The translations under genes were made by a program, and so were the position numbers. DNA of 64,000 nucleotides, from contig NZ_CP014015.2 in the NCBI RefSeq assembly GCF_001559075.2, positions 4,340,001 through 4,404,000 of the forward strand. The letters are read 5' to 3'. Below the pieces are notes generated by a model. It made no database searches and was not told the DNA's origin. It was given only the letters and a program-made list of their open reading frames with translations. How positions within the stretch are numbered: position 1 is the stretch's first letter; each line of letters begins with the position of its first letter. Source of the stretch: Citrobacter amalonaticus (GTDB lineage Bacteria > Pseudomonadota > Gammaproteobacteria > Enterobacterales > Enterobacteriaceae). This document shows positions 53,041 through 61,704 of this stretch, one piece after another.

Positions 53041-55977
53041 ATGTATTTGATGAATATTCGACCAACATCACCCGGATTAAAACCCAAAAAAATCGCAATG
53101 GCGTTAAGTATTTTGTTAGCGACAACGCCACTTTCAGCCTTTGCCGCCCCGACTGCATATAAAATCGACGGTAATACCCCCTCAAGCGAGCGTACGGTAA
53201 ACATCAAAGCCGGCGATGAGGTTTCAAGAATCGATATCAACGTTGCCGACGGTCTCGTCAATTTTGCTGACAACATCACGATGAACAGTGCTGGCGTCAT
53301 TAACACAATTGGCTCACCTATCATCCAGTTCGCTTATCTGACCGCAGGTGAGTTGAACCTCGGTAACCACTTTACCCTCAATTTCAGTCCCGCCACCGGT
53401 GATAACGTTCAGTCCACAAACGGCATTGCGCTTTACGGCACAGGTAAGTTAAATGTTGAGAATTTTACATTTAATAATACTAACGACTTTTATGAAGCTG
53501 ATGCCTTATATGTCGGCGAGAATGCGCAAGCCAATCTGAAAGGTTTAACGACTATTCGTGGGGGCGGTATCAGTGCGGGATCTAACGGTACGTTAAACGC
53601 TGACGATATCGATATCGCCTTTTCTCGCCCGGGTATGAGTACTAACGACTCAACTGATACCGGTATGGCATTGTGGGGTGGAAAAGTAAAAATCTCGGGT
53701 GACGCTACCATTAATATCGTCTCCCCCACCTTTTACCTGGAAGGGATTCGGACGTATACCGATCTCGAAATTGCCGGTCACACGGATATTCAACTGACCA
53801 GCAATTCAACCGACCCCTATGCGGATGTCACCGCTATTCTCATTTTTGATCCCATAAGCAGTTCTGGTCTAACAGGAAAGCGCATCTTTAATGATGTAAA
53901 CATCAAGACGTCGAGCACCACTGTCGATGGTTATTCTGATGGCGTCTTATACCTGGGTGGCCGGGGTGATACCGAACTCACCATTAACAGAATTAATATC
54001 GATGCGTCGGGTAACGATATCGTCCGCGGTATCTATTTATGGGACGATAATCAAACGGGTAAGGCAAAGGTTCGGATTGGCGATGCGACCATTAAATTAT
54101 CAGGCAATGATAAGGCGACGTTGTGGGGTTTCTTCAGTGCGAACGTCACGAATGGTGACAATCCTGTCGACTGGGACGCTGATACCATTGTAGGTAATAT
54201 CAACATTACCTCCGAAGGCGGTAATAATGCCTACATGTTATATCAGGCCGATGCTCTCTTTACCGGCGATGTCATTTTAGGTGATATGAATGCCTATGAG
54301 TCGGTTGCCGGAACGCTCTACTCCATCTATGGTCGCTGGGGTTCAACGGATATTACCAACAACAACAAACTGGTTGCCTACGGGAAAATGTTGGTTAAGG
54401 GCAATCACGCCATCAATATTGTTTCCGGCGACAACTCCTATATTTACGGTGATACGGCTATTACAGAGCAAGGTACCATCAACCTGGCGCTGAACGGCAG
54501 CAACAGCCGCTGGGATATGGTTGGCGATTCCACCCTGACAACATTGACGTTGAAAGATTCAACGTTGAACTTCTTGCCGGGCGACGTACAGCCTCGCAAG
54601 TTGACTCGTGGCGCGGCGACGTTCAAAACTCTGACGGTGAACGGCGATTACCATGGTGACAACGGTAATCTCGTGATGAACACACAACTGGGCGACGACA
54701 ACTCCCCGACCGATCGCCTGATCGTCAACGGTAATACCTCCGGTACGACCAATGTGAAGGTCGTTAACGCAGGTGGCGCGGGTAACTACACCGTCAACGG
54801 TATTGAACTGATCAGCGTGGCAGGCACGTCCGACGGCGAGTTCAAACAGGATGGTCGTATCGTGGCCGGTGCCTACGACTACACCCTGCAACGCGGTGAC
54901 GGTCAGAATGCGAAAAACTGGTATCTGAGTAATGAATTGCCTGGTGCTGTACCTGCTAAGCCGGATCCCAATGATCCCTCCGACCCGGTACTCCCGCGTG
55001 AACACGCAGTGCGTCCGGAAGCAGGCCTGTATGGCATGAACCTGCAGGCGGCGAACACGCTGTTCAATACCCGTTTGCAGGATCGTCTCGGTGAAACGCA
55101 CTACGTTGACGCGCTGACCGGCGAAGACGCCGTCACCAGTATGTGGCTGCGTAATGTGGGCGGTCATACCCGTCAGAAAGACAGCAGCGGTCAACTGGAT
55201 ATGCAGGCCAACCGCTATGTCATGCAGCTCGGTGGCGATCTCGCGCAGTGGTTTTCGGACAACGCCGACCGCTATCATCTGGGTCTGATGGCCGGTTATG
55301 CCAACCAGAAAGCGCGCGCCGAAAACCAGCGTAACGGTAACCGTGCCGACAGCCGCGTCAGCGGTTACAGCGTCGGCCTGTACGGCACCTGGCTGCAGGA
55401 CAACGCTACGCACGAAGGCGCGTATGTCGATACCTGGGCGCAGTACAGCTGGTTTGATAACACGGTGTCCGGGCGTGGCGTCGAATCTGAAGAGTATGAT
55501 TCTAAAGGCTTCACCGCGTCTGTTGAATCCGGCTACACCTGGAAACTGGCCGAACTCAGTGAGCGCAACGCGCTGTACATCCAGCCCAAAGCCCAGGTTA
55601 CCTGGATGGGCGTGAAGGCCGATGAGCACAAAGAAGTTAACGGTACCCGCGTGGAAGGCAACGGTGACGGCAACATCCAGACCCGTGTTGGTGTGCGTCT
55701 GTTCGGCAAGGGCCACAACAAACTGGATGACGGCAAAGGCCGCACCTTCCAGCCGTTTGTGGAAGCCAACTGGATCCACAACACCAAAGATTTTGGCGTC
55801 GCAATGAACGGTGAAAACGTGAATCTGAAGGGCACCCGCAATATTGGCGAACTGAAAGCCGGTGTTGAAGGTCAGTTGACGAAGAACGTTGCCCTGTGGG
55901 GTAACATCGGTCAGCAGATCGGTGATAAAGGTTACAGCGATACCTCCGCGATGGTAGGTATTAAGGCCTCATTCTGA
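53041..55977 (+). CDS. Type V autotransporter (AidA/pertactin-like)
   Basis: A 978-residue autotransporter. The signal peptide is slightly extended (cleavage near AFA, residue 35-36). The passenger (about 37-640) has repetitive short beta strands of the pertactin-like helix type (NINVADGLVNFADNITMNS and many similar turns), then an autochaperone-like region (TLTLKDSTLNFLPG and DRLIVNGNTSGTTNVKVVN). A Pro-rich hinge (KPDPNDPSDPVLPREH) leads to the C-terminal 12-strand barrel (about 700-978), ending in Phe. Start 53041 is chosen for AAGGA five bases upstream. The passenger DNA is visibly more AT-rich than the barrel DNA. The passenger ligand is unknown; adhesion or biofilm roles are typical. 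Confidence 0.9.
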   Translation: MYLMNIRPTSPGLKPKKIAMALSILLATTPLSAFAAPTAYKIDGNTPSSERTVNIKAGDEVSRIDINVADGLVNFADNITMNSAGVINTIGSPIIQFAYLTAGELNLGNHFTLNFSPATGDNVQSTNGIALYGTGKLNVENFTFNNTNDFYEADALYVGENAQANLKGLTTIRGGGISAGSNGTLNADDIDIAFSRPGMSTNDSTDTGMALWGGKVKISGDATINIVSPTFYLEGIRTYTDLEIAGHTDIQLTSNSTDPYADVTAILIFDPISSSGLTGKRIFNDVNIKTSSTTVDGYSDGVLYLGGRGDTELTINRINIDASGNDIVRGIYLWDDNQTGKAKVRIGDATIKLSGNDKATLWGFFSANVTNGDNPVDWDADTIVGNINITSEGGNNAYMLYQADALFTGDVILGDMNAYESVAGTLYSIYGRWGSTDITNNNKLVAYGKMLVKGNHAINIVSGDNSYIYGDTAITEQGTINLALNGSNSRWDMVGDSTLTTLTLKDSTLNFLPGDVQPRKLTRGAATFKTLTVNGDYHGDNGNLVMNTQLGDDNSPTDRLIVNGNTSGTTNVKVVNAGGAGNYTVNGIELISVAGTSDGEFKQDGRIVAGAYDYTLQRGDGQNAKNWYLSNELPGAVPAKPDPNDPSDPVLPREHAVRPEAGLYGMNLQAANTLFNTRLQDRLGETHYVDALTGEDAVTSMWLRNVGGHTRQKDSSGQLDMQANRYVMQLGGDLAQWFSDNADRYHLGLMAGYANQKARAENQRNGNRADSRVSGYSVGLYGTWLQDNATHEGAYVDTWAQYSWFDNTVSGRGVESEEYDSKGFTASVESGYTWKLAELSERNALYIQPKAQVTWMGVKADEHKEVNGTRVEGNGDGNIQTRVGVRLFGKGHNKLDDGKGRTFQPFVEANWIHNTKDFGVAMNGENVNLKGTRNIGELKAGVEGQLTKNVALWGNIGQQIGDKGYSDTSAMVGIKASF

Positions 55978-55986
55978 TGCTAAAAC

Positions 55987-56017
55987 ACCCGGCTCGCGTA
56001 GATGCCTGCCGGGTTTT
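55987..56017 (+). terminator. Terminator of the autotransporter gene
   Basis: Stem CCCGGC / GCCGGG with a 14-base loop and TTTT after it, 10 bp past the stop. Confidence 0.8.
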
Positions 56018-56102
56018 ATCCTTTCACGCGCCGGACAGACAGATGCATCGCTATCCGGCCTTTTCCACGTTATGATACTTCTCTCACTCAGGGAGAACGC
56101 TA

Positions 56103-56996
56103 ATGAAACCACAGGTTTACCACGTTGATGCTTTTACCAGAACCCCCTTTCGCGGCAACTCTGCAGGTGTCGTTCTGAATGCTGATGGCCTCAGCGAAAC
56201 ACAGATGCAGCTAATTGCCCGCGAATTACGTCACTCCGAAACCGCATTCCTGCTGCAAAGCGATGACAGCGATGTCCGTATTCGCTACTTTACGCCGACG
56301 GTAGAAGTGCCAATCTGCGGGCACGCTACCGTTGCGGCGCATTATGTTCGCGCCACGGTGCTGGGACTGGGCAATACCACCGTCTGGCAAACCTCGCTGG
56401 CGGGTCGTCACCGGGTCGAGATCCATCATGATGGTGACGATTATCGTATCTCGCTGGAACAAGGCACGCCCAGCTTTGAAGCGCCGCTCGAAGGTGACAT
56501 CCGTGCAGCTATTCTTCGTGCGCTGTACCTGAACGAAAGCGATATGTTACCGGGCTTGCCGATTCAGGTGGCGTCGACCGGGCATTCTAAAGTGATGATT
56601 CCGCTTAAGTCTGTAGTCGATATCGATGCCCTTGCTCCCGATCTTGATGCCCTTTGCACCATCAGCAAACAGATTGGCTGCAATGGCTTTTTCCCATTCC
56701 AGATCCGTCCGGGCAAAAATGAAACTGATGGGCGCATGTTCTCACCGGCAATTGGTATTGTGGAAGATCCGGTGACCGGCAATGCCAACGGCCCGATGGG
56801 TGCCTGGCTGGTGCATCACGGTTTACTGGAACACGACGGGAAATTGCTGCAGGTGAAAGGACATCAGGGACGGGCATTAGGTCGCGATGGCACCGTTGAA
56901 ATTGACGTGACGATTCAGGATAACCAGCCGGAAAAAGTCACCATCACGGGTAACGCGGTCATTTTGTTTCACGCGCAATGGGCGATAGATTTTTAA
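56103..56996 (+). CDS. yddE: PhzF-family isomerase YddE
   Basis: A 297-residue protein of the PhzF/diaminopimelate-epimerase fold, the E. coli YddE length. It has the family start VYHVDAFTRTPFRGNSAGVVL, the catalytic Glu region (ELRHSETAFL) and DPVTGNANGPMGAWL in the second half. PhzF isomerises a phenazine precursor, but the substrate of YddE is not known. It keeps its E. coli neighbour nhoA, except that a two-gene module is inserted between. Confidence 0.93.
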   Translation: MKPQVYHVDAFTRTPFRGNSAGVVLNADGLSETQMQLIARELRHSETAFLLQSDDSDVRIRYFTPTVEVPICGHATVAAHYVRATVLGLGNTTVWQTSLAGRHRVEIHHDGDDYRISLEQGTPSFEAPLEGDIRAAILRALYLNESDMLPGLPIQVASTGHSKVMIPLKSVVDIDALAPDLDALCTISKQIGCNGFFPFQIRPGKNETDGRMFSPAIGIVEDPVTGNANGPMGAWLVHHGLLEHDGKLLQVKGHQGRALGRDGTVEIDVTIQDNQPEKVTITGNAVILFHAQWAIDF

Positions 56997-57202
56997 TAGC
57001 GCTTACGACCATGTGACAGCATGATGCAGGAGTACGGGTGGTCAGTAGCGGAACGTATCGCGGTAATCAAACCGCTTTCTCGAACCGCTCTGTCTCATCC
57101 TGCAGCGAGAATAAACGATATTCACGGCCAGCCACTAAATTTATCTGATGAGAGGTAAAACGTGATGATGATGGGCATGGGCGGCGTGGAACCGCCTATG
57201 GT

Positions 57203-57955
57203 TTACTCAATCTTTAGCCCGACAGGTATGCGAGAACAACGGGAGATGACAAGTACAATGAATTTCTGCACCGTTATCTGTATGCGATTAGGGTTCCACG
57301 TGCTCAACTCCATATCGAGAAGTTTACCTCTGTTCCATGGAATTAAGCCTGTATTCTTTCCTACGCCAAATTCACCCAGCACATCCTCAAACTTCGCGGT
57401 TTTAGCGTTATAAATTCGAACATCTCCCGTGCGCATTAACGGACCGGCCCAAATTTTTGCACCGGGAATAGTCTGCGTATCGTCGCAAACTAAATGTGTG
57501 TACCAGTGAAGCAGAAACAGATATGTGCGATAGCATAACCCTCTCTGACGGATGGCTTTTACCGTCTCAACGCCCGCGACCTGATAGCTGTTAACCTCAT
57601 CCCCATTCTCTTCAATGAAGCTGTATTCTCGCAGAGCAATTCGTCCTGCTACTGTATTTTTGCTTTCATCAATGATTTCTGATGTAAGAAGCTCTTTGAT
57701 AATATCCTCTTCAGAGATCTCGTTATCAGCTCTATCCAGCACGAACTCCATCAATTGCTCTTGATCAAATGCGCCAACCTTTTCGATAAGTGTATATAAA
57801 ACAATATCGTCTTCAGGGTTGACAATGGTGATCTCGGAGATTTTGAAGAGAGAGGCTTCGTTTATCAAAAAACCATAATGAGAAACACGAGTTTCCCCAG
57901 AATGAGGAAACTCGCTAAGATCTTTTGAGTAAGCGCTATTTAATGTAGGAGCCAT
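57203..57955 (-). CDS. Unrecognised protein, 250 aa, possible GNAT-like C-terminus
   Basis: Second gene of an AT-rich two-gene module not present at this place in E. coli. The N-terminal half is acidic and helical (DEEDI-type segments, ISEEDIIKELLTSE). The C-terminal half has CDDTQTIPGAKIWAGPL, which resembles the SD-x-x-QT-x-G-G-x-x-IW pattern that I associate with acetyltransferase-like phage proteins; this is a weak resemblance. No signal peptide or membrane segment. Its start overlaps the upstream gene by 16 bp, so the two are translationally coupled. Function unknown; phage-derived or defence-related roles are possible. Confidence 0.7.
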   Translation of the reverse strand: MAPTLNSAYSKDLSEFPHSGETRVSHYGFLINEASLFKISEITIVNPEDDIVLYTLIEKVGAFDQEQLMEFVLDRADNEISEEDIIKELLTSEIIDESKNTVAGRIALREYSFIEENGDEVNSYQVAGVETVKAIRQRGLCYRTYLFLLHWYTHLVCDDTQTIPGAKIWAGPLMRTGDVRIYNAKTAKFEDVLGEFGVGKNTGLIPWNRGKLLDMELSTWNPNRIQITVQKFIVLVISRCSRIPVGLKIE

Positions 57956-58332
57956 TGGGTAGCAGATTTATCAGCCTTTACATGACTGTCAATGCTACCA
58001 TGACCTAATACGAAGCGACGAATGGAATGTTCAATCACCTCGGAAAACTCTTTTAAATGACGCAAGAATTCCGGGTACTGCTTATCAGGTTTTACGACAA
58101 AACGTACACGACCATTCAGGAAGATTGCTTCCGCTAACGGTTTTACGCTGGCACGAGCCATCTCAACATCGTCCTTAAAGGTAACGATGAAGCGAGTGTC
58201 TTTAAGTTCAACCGCATCATTGTTGAGTTTACGGACTTCAATCTTGTGCTTAGCAAGCACGTGAGTCTCAATAATGCTCGTACAATCACGGATTGTCTGT
58301 ATAGAACGCGATGTGCTCGGTGCGTTGTGCAT
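57940..58332 (-). CDS. Unrecognised protein, 130 aa, first gene of the pair
   Basis: A 130-residue soluble protein of mixed alpha/beta character (ELKDTRFIVTFKDDVEMARA; FLNGRVRFVVKPDKQYPEF). AAGGTGG precedes the ATG at 58330-58332. It overlaps the 250-residue gene by 16 bp and ends inside it, giving tight coupling. I do not recognise a family. The codon and base use is more AT-rich than the flanking yddE and nhoA, pointing to recent transfer. Confidence 0.72.
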   Translation of the reverse strand: MHNAPSTSRSIQTIRDCTSIIETHVLAKHKIEVRKLNNDAVELKDTRFIVTFKDDVEMARASVKPLAEAIFLNGRVRFVVKPDKQYPEFLRHLKEFSEVIEHSIRRFVLGHGSIDSHVKADKSATQWLLH

Positions 58333-58715
58333 GTTTCCACCTTAGCCGTTAACAAGTTTATGTCATTGCGGCGACCCCATCGGGGTTTAGAGGCTACGAA
58401 AACGCTTCGCTGCCTGGTTAATAACGGGTAAGAATCTCTTGACGCCCGTTCATTAAATCTACATTAGCCACCAGCTAATTGCAACCAATTCACTCCCCAA
58501 ACACCGCTAACTACGGGCGTTTACGCGTTTTCATCATCTTTTTTGCGGTTCCAATGGCACAAACGTTCCCTACCCTATTGTGTAAGAATTTAACGTTCAG
58601 TCTCCTCTGTCATTAAATCCTCATTGCTCACATAGATAGGCAGCCAAAGAACCCACCGGGAATGGAATTGCGCCAGTATTATGCCCGGCAAGAGCCTGCG
58701 CCTGCCGGGTTTTGA
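58333..58715. other. 383-bp gap upstream of the two-gene module
   Basis: No gene is seen. A short hairpin ACCCC-ATC-GGGGT (58374-58386) lies 42 bp before the module's first gene. The rest is AT-rich, without visible insertion-sequence ends. The nhoA hairpin (58684-58709) closes the interval. Confidence 0.4.
58684..58709. terminator. Hairpin after nhoA (GCCCGG type)
   Basis: Stem CCCGGCA / TGCCGGG (7 bp) with a 12-base loop; the T-run is on the plus side, the nhoA stop is 7 bp away on the other. Confidence 0.55.
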
Positions 58716-59561
58716 TTATTTTCCCGCATCCGGATGCGTATCAAACGCCGCCATCACCCTGGCAAGTTCAGTTTCCGTAAAACCATGCTTCGCGTCTGTC
58801 ACCCCCAGACCAAAACGTTCCTGTAGCAACGCATACAATGAGGTGACATCCGGTAAATTGCGCTGTTCTACCACCCTGTCACCTTCGTAATGCGTGAAGT
58901 GGAAGTTGGTGAGGGTCAGTTTCCCCCCGTCCGGCAAATGAAGGCACATCAGCAGATGATGACGAAAATGCGATTGCGGCCAGTGCGCGGACCAGAAGTT
59001 GCCCATCACGTAGTCACTTTGCTGCTGCACCACCCGATCAAAACGGTACATGGATTGCCAGCGATCGTGATGACAGAACTGCAGGATCCAGTCGTCCCCC
59101 TCCTGCTGCAAACGGTATTCGGCGTGTGGCGTCTTCTGGATAATGTCCGCTTGCAGACGAATGGGGGCAGTCAGCGTCTGACCGCCAAATCCCACATCGG
59201 CGATCCACAATTCGTCGTCCAGTTCGACCAGCAGCAGACGGTGAGTTCGCGGTGGCAGGTTCGGAGGGTTGGCCAGCACCACGCGCCCCAACAGACTGCG
59301 CACAGTAAACCCCAGTTCGCGCAGGACGCGCTCAAACACGCCATTTTGCTCAAAACAGTAGCCGCCGCGACGTGCGGTAATGAGTTTCTCTTCCAGCGAC
59401 CTGTCATCAAGGTGCATTTCTCGCGGTAACAGCACGTCGAGATTCTCAAACGGGATAGTACAGTTATGCTGCAAATGTAGCGCCCGAAGCGTCTCAATAT
59501 TGACGTCGGCACGCCCTGACCAGTTCAGTCGAGCAAAATAAGCATTCAGGATAGGCGTCAT
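58716..59561 (-). CDS. nhoA: Arylamine N-acetyltransferase NhoA
   Basis: A 281-residue acetyl-CoA:arylamine N-acetyltransferase (also N-hydroxyarylamine O-acetyltransferase), E. coli NhoA length. The catalytic triad is visible: Cys69 in RRGGYCFEQN, His107 in PRTHRLLL, Asp122 in ADVGFGG. Start 59561 (MTPILNAYF) is chosen because AGGAAA precedes it; an upstream in-frame start adds 18 residues without support. Activates or detoxifies aromatic amines in the cytoplasm. Confidence 0.96.
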   Translation of the reverse strand: MTPILNAYFARLNWSGRADVNIETLRALHLQHNCTIPFENLDVLLPREMHLDDRSLEEKLITARRGGYCFEQNGVFERVLRELGFTVRSLLGRVVLANPPNLPPRTHRLLLVELDDELWIADVGFGGQTLTAPIRLQADIIQKTPHAEYRLQQEGDDWILQFCHHDRWQSMYRFDRVVQQQSDYVMGNFWSAHWPQSHFRHHLLMCLHLPDGGKLTLTNFHFTHYEGDRVVEQRNLPDVTSLYALLQERFGLGVTDAKHGFTETELARVMAAFDTHPDAGK

Positions 59562-59697
59562 CAGATTTCCTGTCGTGGGCCTTAAATCGTTATCCGAGTA
59601 TAAACGATGTACCAAAGAGTGAGGCGGGTGTTATGAGACGCTTGGCGCTACGTCAGTTTTCATTAATACTCAAAAAAAACCTTTGCGAGACAATTCT

Positions 59698-60267
59698 ATG
59701 AGTCGATTCCGTCCTGTCGAATTACGCCACGCCAGCCGTCTGCTCAATCATGGCCCCACGGTACTGATCACCAGTCGCGATGAGATCAGCAACCGACGCA
59801 ATATCATGGCCGCCGCGTGGTCTATGCCCGTCGAGTTTGAACCGCCGCGTCTGGCGATCGTGGTCGATAAAACGGCCTGGTCGCGCGAGTTAATTGAGCG
59901 CAGCGGCCTGTTCGGTATTGTCATTCCCGGCGTCGCCGCTACCAACTGGACTTACGCCGTTGGCAGCGTTTCCGGGCGCGATGAAGACAAATTCAACTGT
60001 TACGGCATCCCGGTGGTGAAAGGTCCGGTGCTGGGGTTGCCGGTCGTTGAGGAAAAATGTCTGGCCTGGATGGAGTGTCGCCTCCTCCCCGCCACCGCCG
60101 CGCAGGAAAAATACGACACCTTATTCGGTGAAGTGGTTTCTGCCGCTGCCGATGAGCGGGTGTTTGTCGAAGGCCGTTGGCAGTTCGATGACGACAAACT
60201 CAACACCCTGCATCATCTTGGCGCCGGTACATTTGTCACCAGCGGCAAACGCGTGACGGCGGGCTAA
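59698..60267 (+). CDS. yddH: Flavin reductase-like protein YddH
   Basis: A 189-residue protein of the flavin-reductase-like (FMN-binding split barrel) family, E. coli YddH length. Conserved family features are NIMAAAWSMPVEFEPPRLAIVVDKT near the start and the GIVIPGVAATNW segment. The reaction is not established. The start MSRFRPV at 59698 matches the E. coli protein. It ends one base before the DeoR gene on the other strand. Confidence 0.92.
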   Translation: MSRFRPVELRHASRLLNHGPTVLITSRDEISNRRNIMAAAWSMPVEFEPPRLAIVVDKTAWSRELIERSGLFGIVIPGVAATNWTYAVGSVSGRDEDKFNCYGIPVVKGPVLGLPVVEEKCLAWMECRLLPATAAQEKYDTLFGEVVSAAADERVFVEGRWQFDDDKLNTLHHLGAGTFVTSGKRVTAG

Positions 60268-61023
60268 CTACGCCGTCACCACGGTGATCCCCTTCGCGTT
60301 CATGGCGCGTATCCAGCTCTCGTCGGTGTTCTCTTCCACGACGACCGTATTAATCAGCGACACGTCGCCAATGGCAAAGGGAGACGCGGTGCTGATTTTC
60401 TCCGGCGAGGCCAGGACAATCGTTTCCGCGGCTCTGCCGGAAAATGCACGTTTGATGCACGCTTCTTCGTAATCTCCCGTGGTTAACCCCGCTTCCGGGT
60501 GAATGCCCGTCACGCCCATGAAAAAGAGATCGGCCTGAATGTTGCGCATTCCCTCAATCGTCGCCGCACCCACCGTGACAATGGAGTGTTTATACACGCG
60601 CCCACCGATAAGAATGATCTCGATAAGCGGATGATTGACCAACCCTAATGCGATGCCCGGACTGTGGGTGACGACGGTAATGTTTAAATCATCCGGCAGA
60701 CACGCAATCAGCTCAGTCGTGGTCGTGCCGCCGTCAATGATCACTACCTGACCGGGGGAAATCAACGTGGCCCCTTTTTGCGCCACGCGCTTTTTGGCGT
60801 CGGTTTTCAATGATTTTCGTTCAAGAAATGGCGCTGTCGCACCAGACGATGGCAGCGCCCCGCCGTGTACGCGCTGCAGAAATCCTTCTGCGGCAAGCTC
60901 GCGCAAATCGCGGCGGATAGTGTCCTCTGAAACCGAAAACCGGTTGCTGAGCGCTTTCGACAACACCTGACCTTCGGCGGCCAGCAGTTCAAGGATCATT
61001 TTTTTACGCTGATCGGTAAGCAT
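60268..61023 (-). CDS. DeoR-family transcriptional repressor
   Basis: A 251-residue DeoR-family regulator with N-terminal helix-turn-helix (about 1-55; LSKALSNRFSVSEDTIRRDLRELAAEGFLQRVHGGAL) and a C-terminal sugar-phosphate sensing domain (VVIIDGGTTTTELIACL; TGIHPEAGLTTGDYEEA). Members sense phosphorylated sugars or nucleosides. It is divergent from a deoxyribosyltransferase-like gene; TGCACG-type repeats in between are likely operators. Start at 61023 chosen for CAGGA upstream. Confidence 0.9.
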   Translation of the reverse strand: MLTDQRKKMILELLAAEGQVLSKALSNRFSVSEDTIRRDLRELAAEGFLQRVHGGALPSSGATAPFLERKSLKTDAKKRVAQKGATLISPGQVVIIDGGTTTTELIACLPDDLNITVVTHSPGIALGLVNHPLIEIILIGGRVYKHSIVTVGAATIEGMRNIQADLFFMGVTGIHPEAGLTTGDYEEACIKRAFSGRAAETIVLASPEKISTASPFAIGDVSLINTVVVEENTDESWIRAMNAKGITVVTA

Positions 61024-61172
61024 AGGGTTATTCCTGAATATGCACGATTTATCTTGATCATGCACGAATTTGCTGTTTATGATATTTACTCTACAAACGG
61101 AATGCCTGACAGGCAACAAAAACGTGCAGAAATGTGCATTTCTGCCTACGACAAACAAGCAACGAGGATATC
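61024..61172. promoter_or_regulatory. Divergent region with TGCACG repeats (DeoR operator candidates)
   Basis: TGCACGATTT (61041) and TGCACGAATT (61061) are direct repeats exactly 20 bp apart, two helical turns. Inverted versions CGTGCAG (61123) and TGTGCA (61134) lie nearer the plus-strand gene. Spacing and placement suit a DeoR-type operator. Confidence 0.55.
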
Positions 61173-61535
61173 ATGACAGCACAACTGATTTTAATCGCCG
61201 GCCCTTATCGCAGCGGCACAGATGGAAAACAGGCTCTGATCGACGCCAACCTTCAGCGTCTGGAAGCGGCAGCGCTGGCCGTATACCAGCGCGGGCATAT
61301 TCCGCTGATTGGCGAATGGCTCGCGTTGCCGCTGGCTAAGGCGGCAGGTTCCACGTCGTTAGATGATGAGATTAGCGAAGCCATGCTCTACCCGGTTGCC
61401 CACCGACTCATCGCTCGCTGTGACGCGGTTTACCGAATTGCGGGAGCGTCTAAGGGCGCCGATATGGATATCGAGGTCGCTCGTCAACATGGCCTGACGC
61501 TCTATACTTCTGTCGAGGACATCCCGCAGAACTGA
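61173..61535 (+). CDS. Nucleoside 2-deoxyribosyltransferase-like protein (DUF4406)
   Basis: A 120-residue protein of the DUF4406 / nucleoside deoxyribosyltransferase-like fold: N-terminal LILIAGPYRSGTDGK, a central GHIPLIGEWLALP, and a C-terminal RIAGASKGADMDIEVARQHGLTLY typical of the fold. Such proteins may cut or transfer N-glycosidic bonds; the exact substrate is unknown. GAGG lies six bases before the ATG. Divergent from the DeoR regulator, which probably controls it. Confidence 0.8.
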   Translation: MTAQLILIAGPYRSGTDGKQALIDANLQRLEAAALAVYQRGHIPLIGEWLALPLAKAAGSTSLDDEISEAMLYPVAHRLIARCDAVYRIAGASKGADMDIEVARQHGLTLYTSVEDIPQN

Positions 61536-61541
61536 TCAAAA

Positions 61542-61580
61542 ATCGTGCAGGTATCAATACACTAACAATATCTGCACGTT
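61542..61580 (+). promoter_or_regulatory. TGCACG-type inverted repeat upstream of the sulfatase gene
   Basis: CGTGCAG (61546-61552) and CTGCACG (61573-61579) form a widely spaced inverted repeat of the same word as in the DeoR region, in the gap before the alkyl sulfatase gene. Confidence 0.5.
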
Positions 61581-61704
61581 AATTGCCGTCTGGCTGAAGC
61601 TGGCTATAGTTAATGTTGCATTACCTCAAATTTTCACGTCAAACGCATATACACCTGCATTTCCACATCAAAATGTCCTCCATTTCGATAAGTGAGGTTT
61701 TACA

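Noticed and set aside
54559..55779. A 406-codon minus-strand open frame opposite the autotransporter barrel
   Set aside because: Shadow of the coding strand; no start context, no family likeness.
57162..57413. Plus-strand frame starting Met-Met-Met-Met after a GAGAGG site, possible remnant gene at the module edge
   Set aside because: Most of it runs opposite the better supported 250-residue gene; only the first 40 bases are outside. Too little to call.
58333..58715. Attachment-site or insertion-sequence end next to the two-gene module
   Set aside because: No direct repeat flanking the module could be found by eye, and no tRNA or integrase gene is near.
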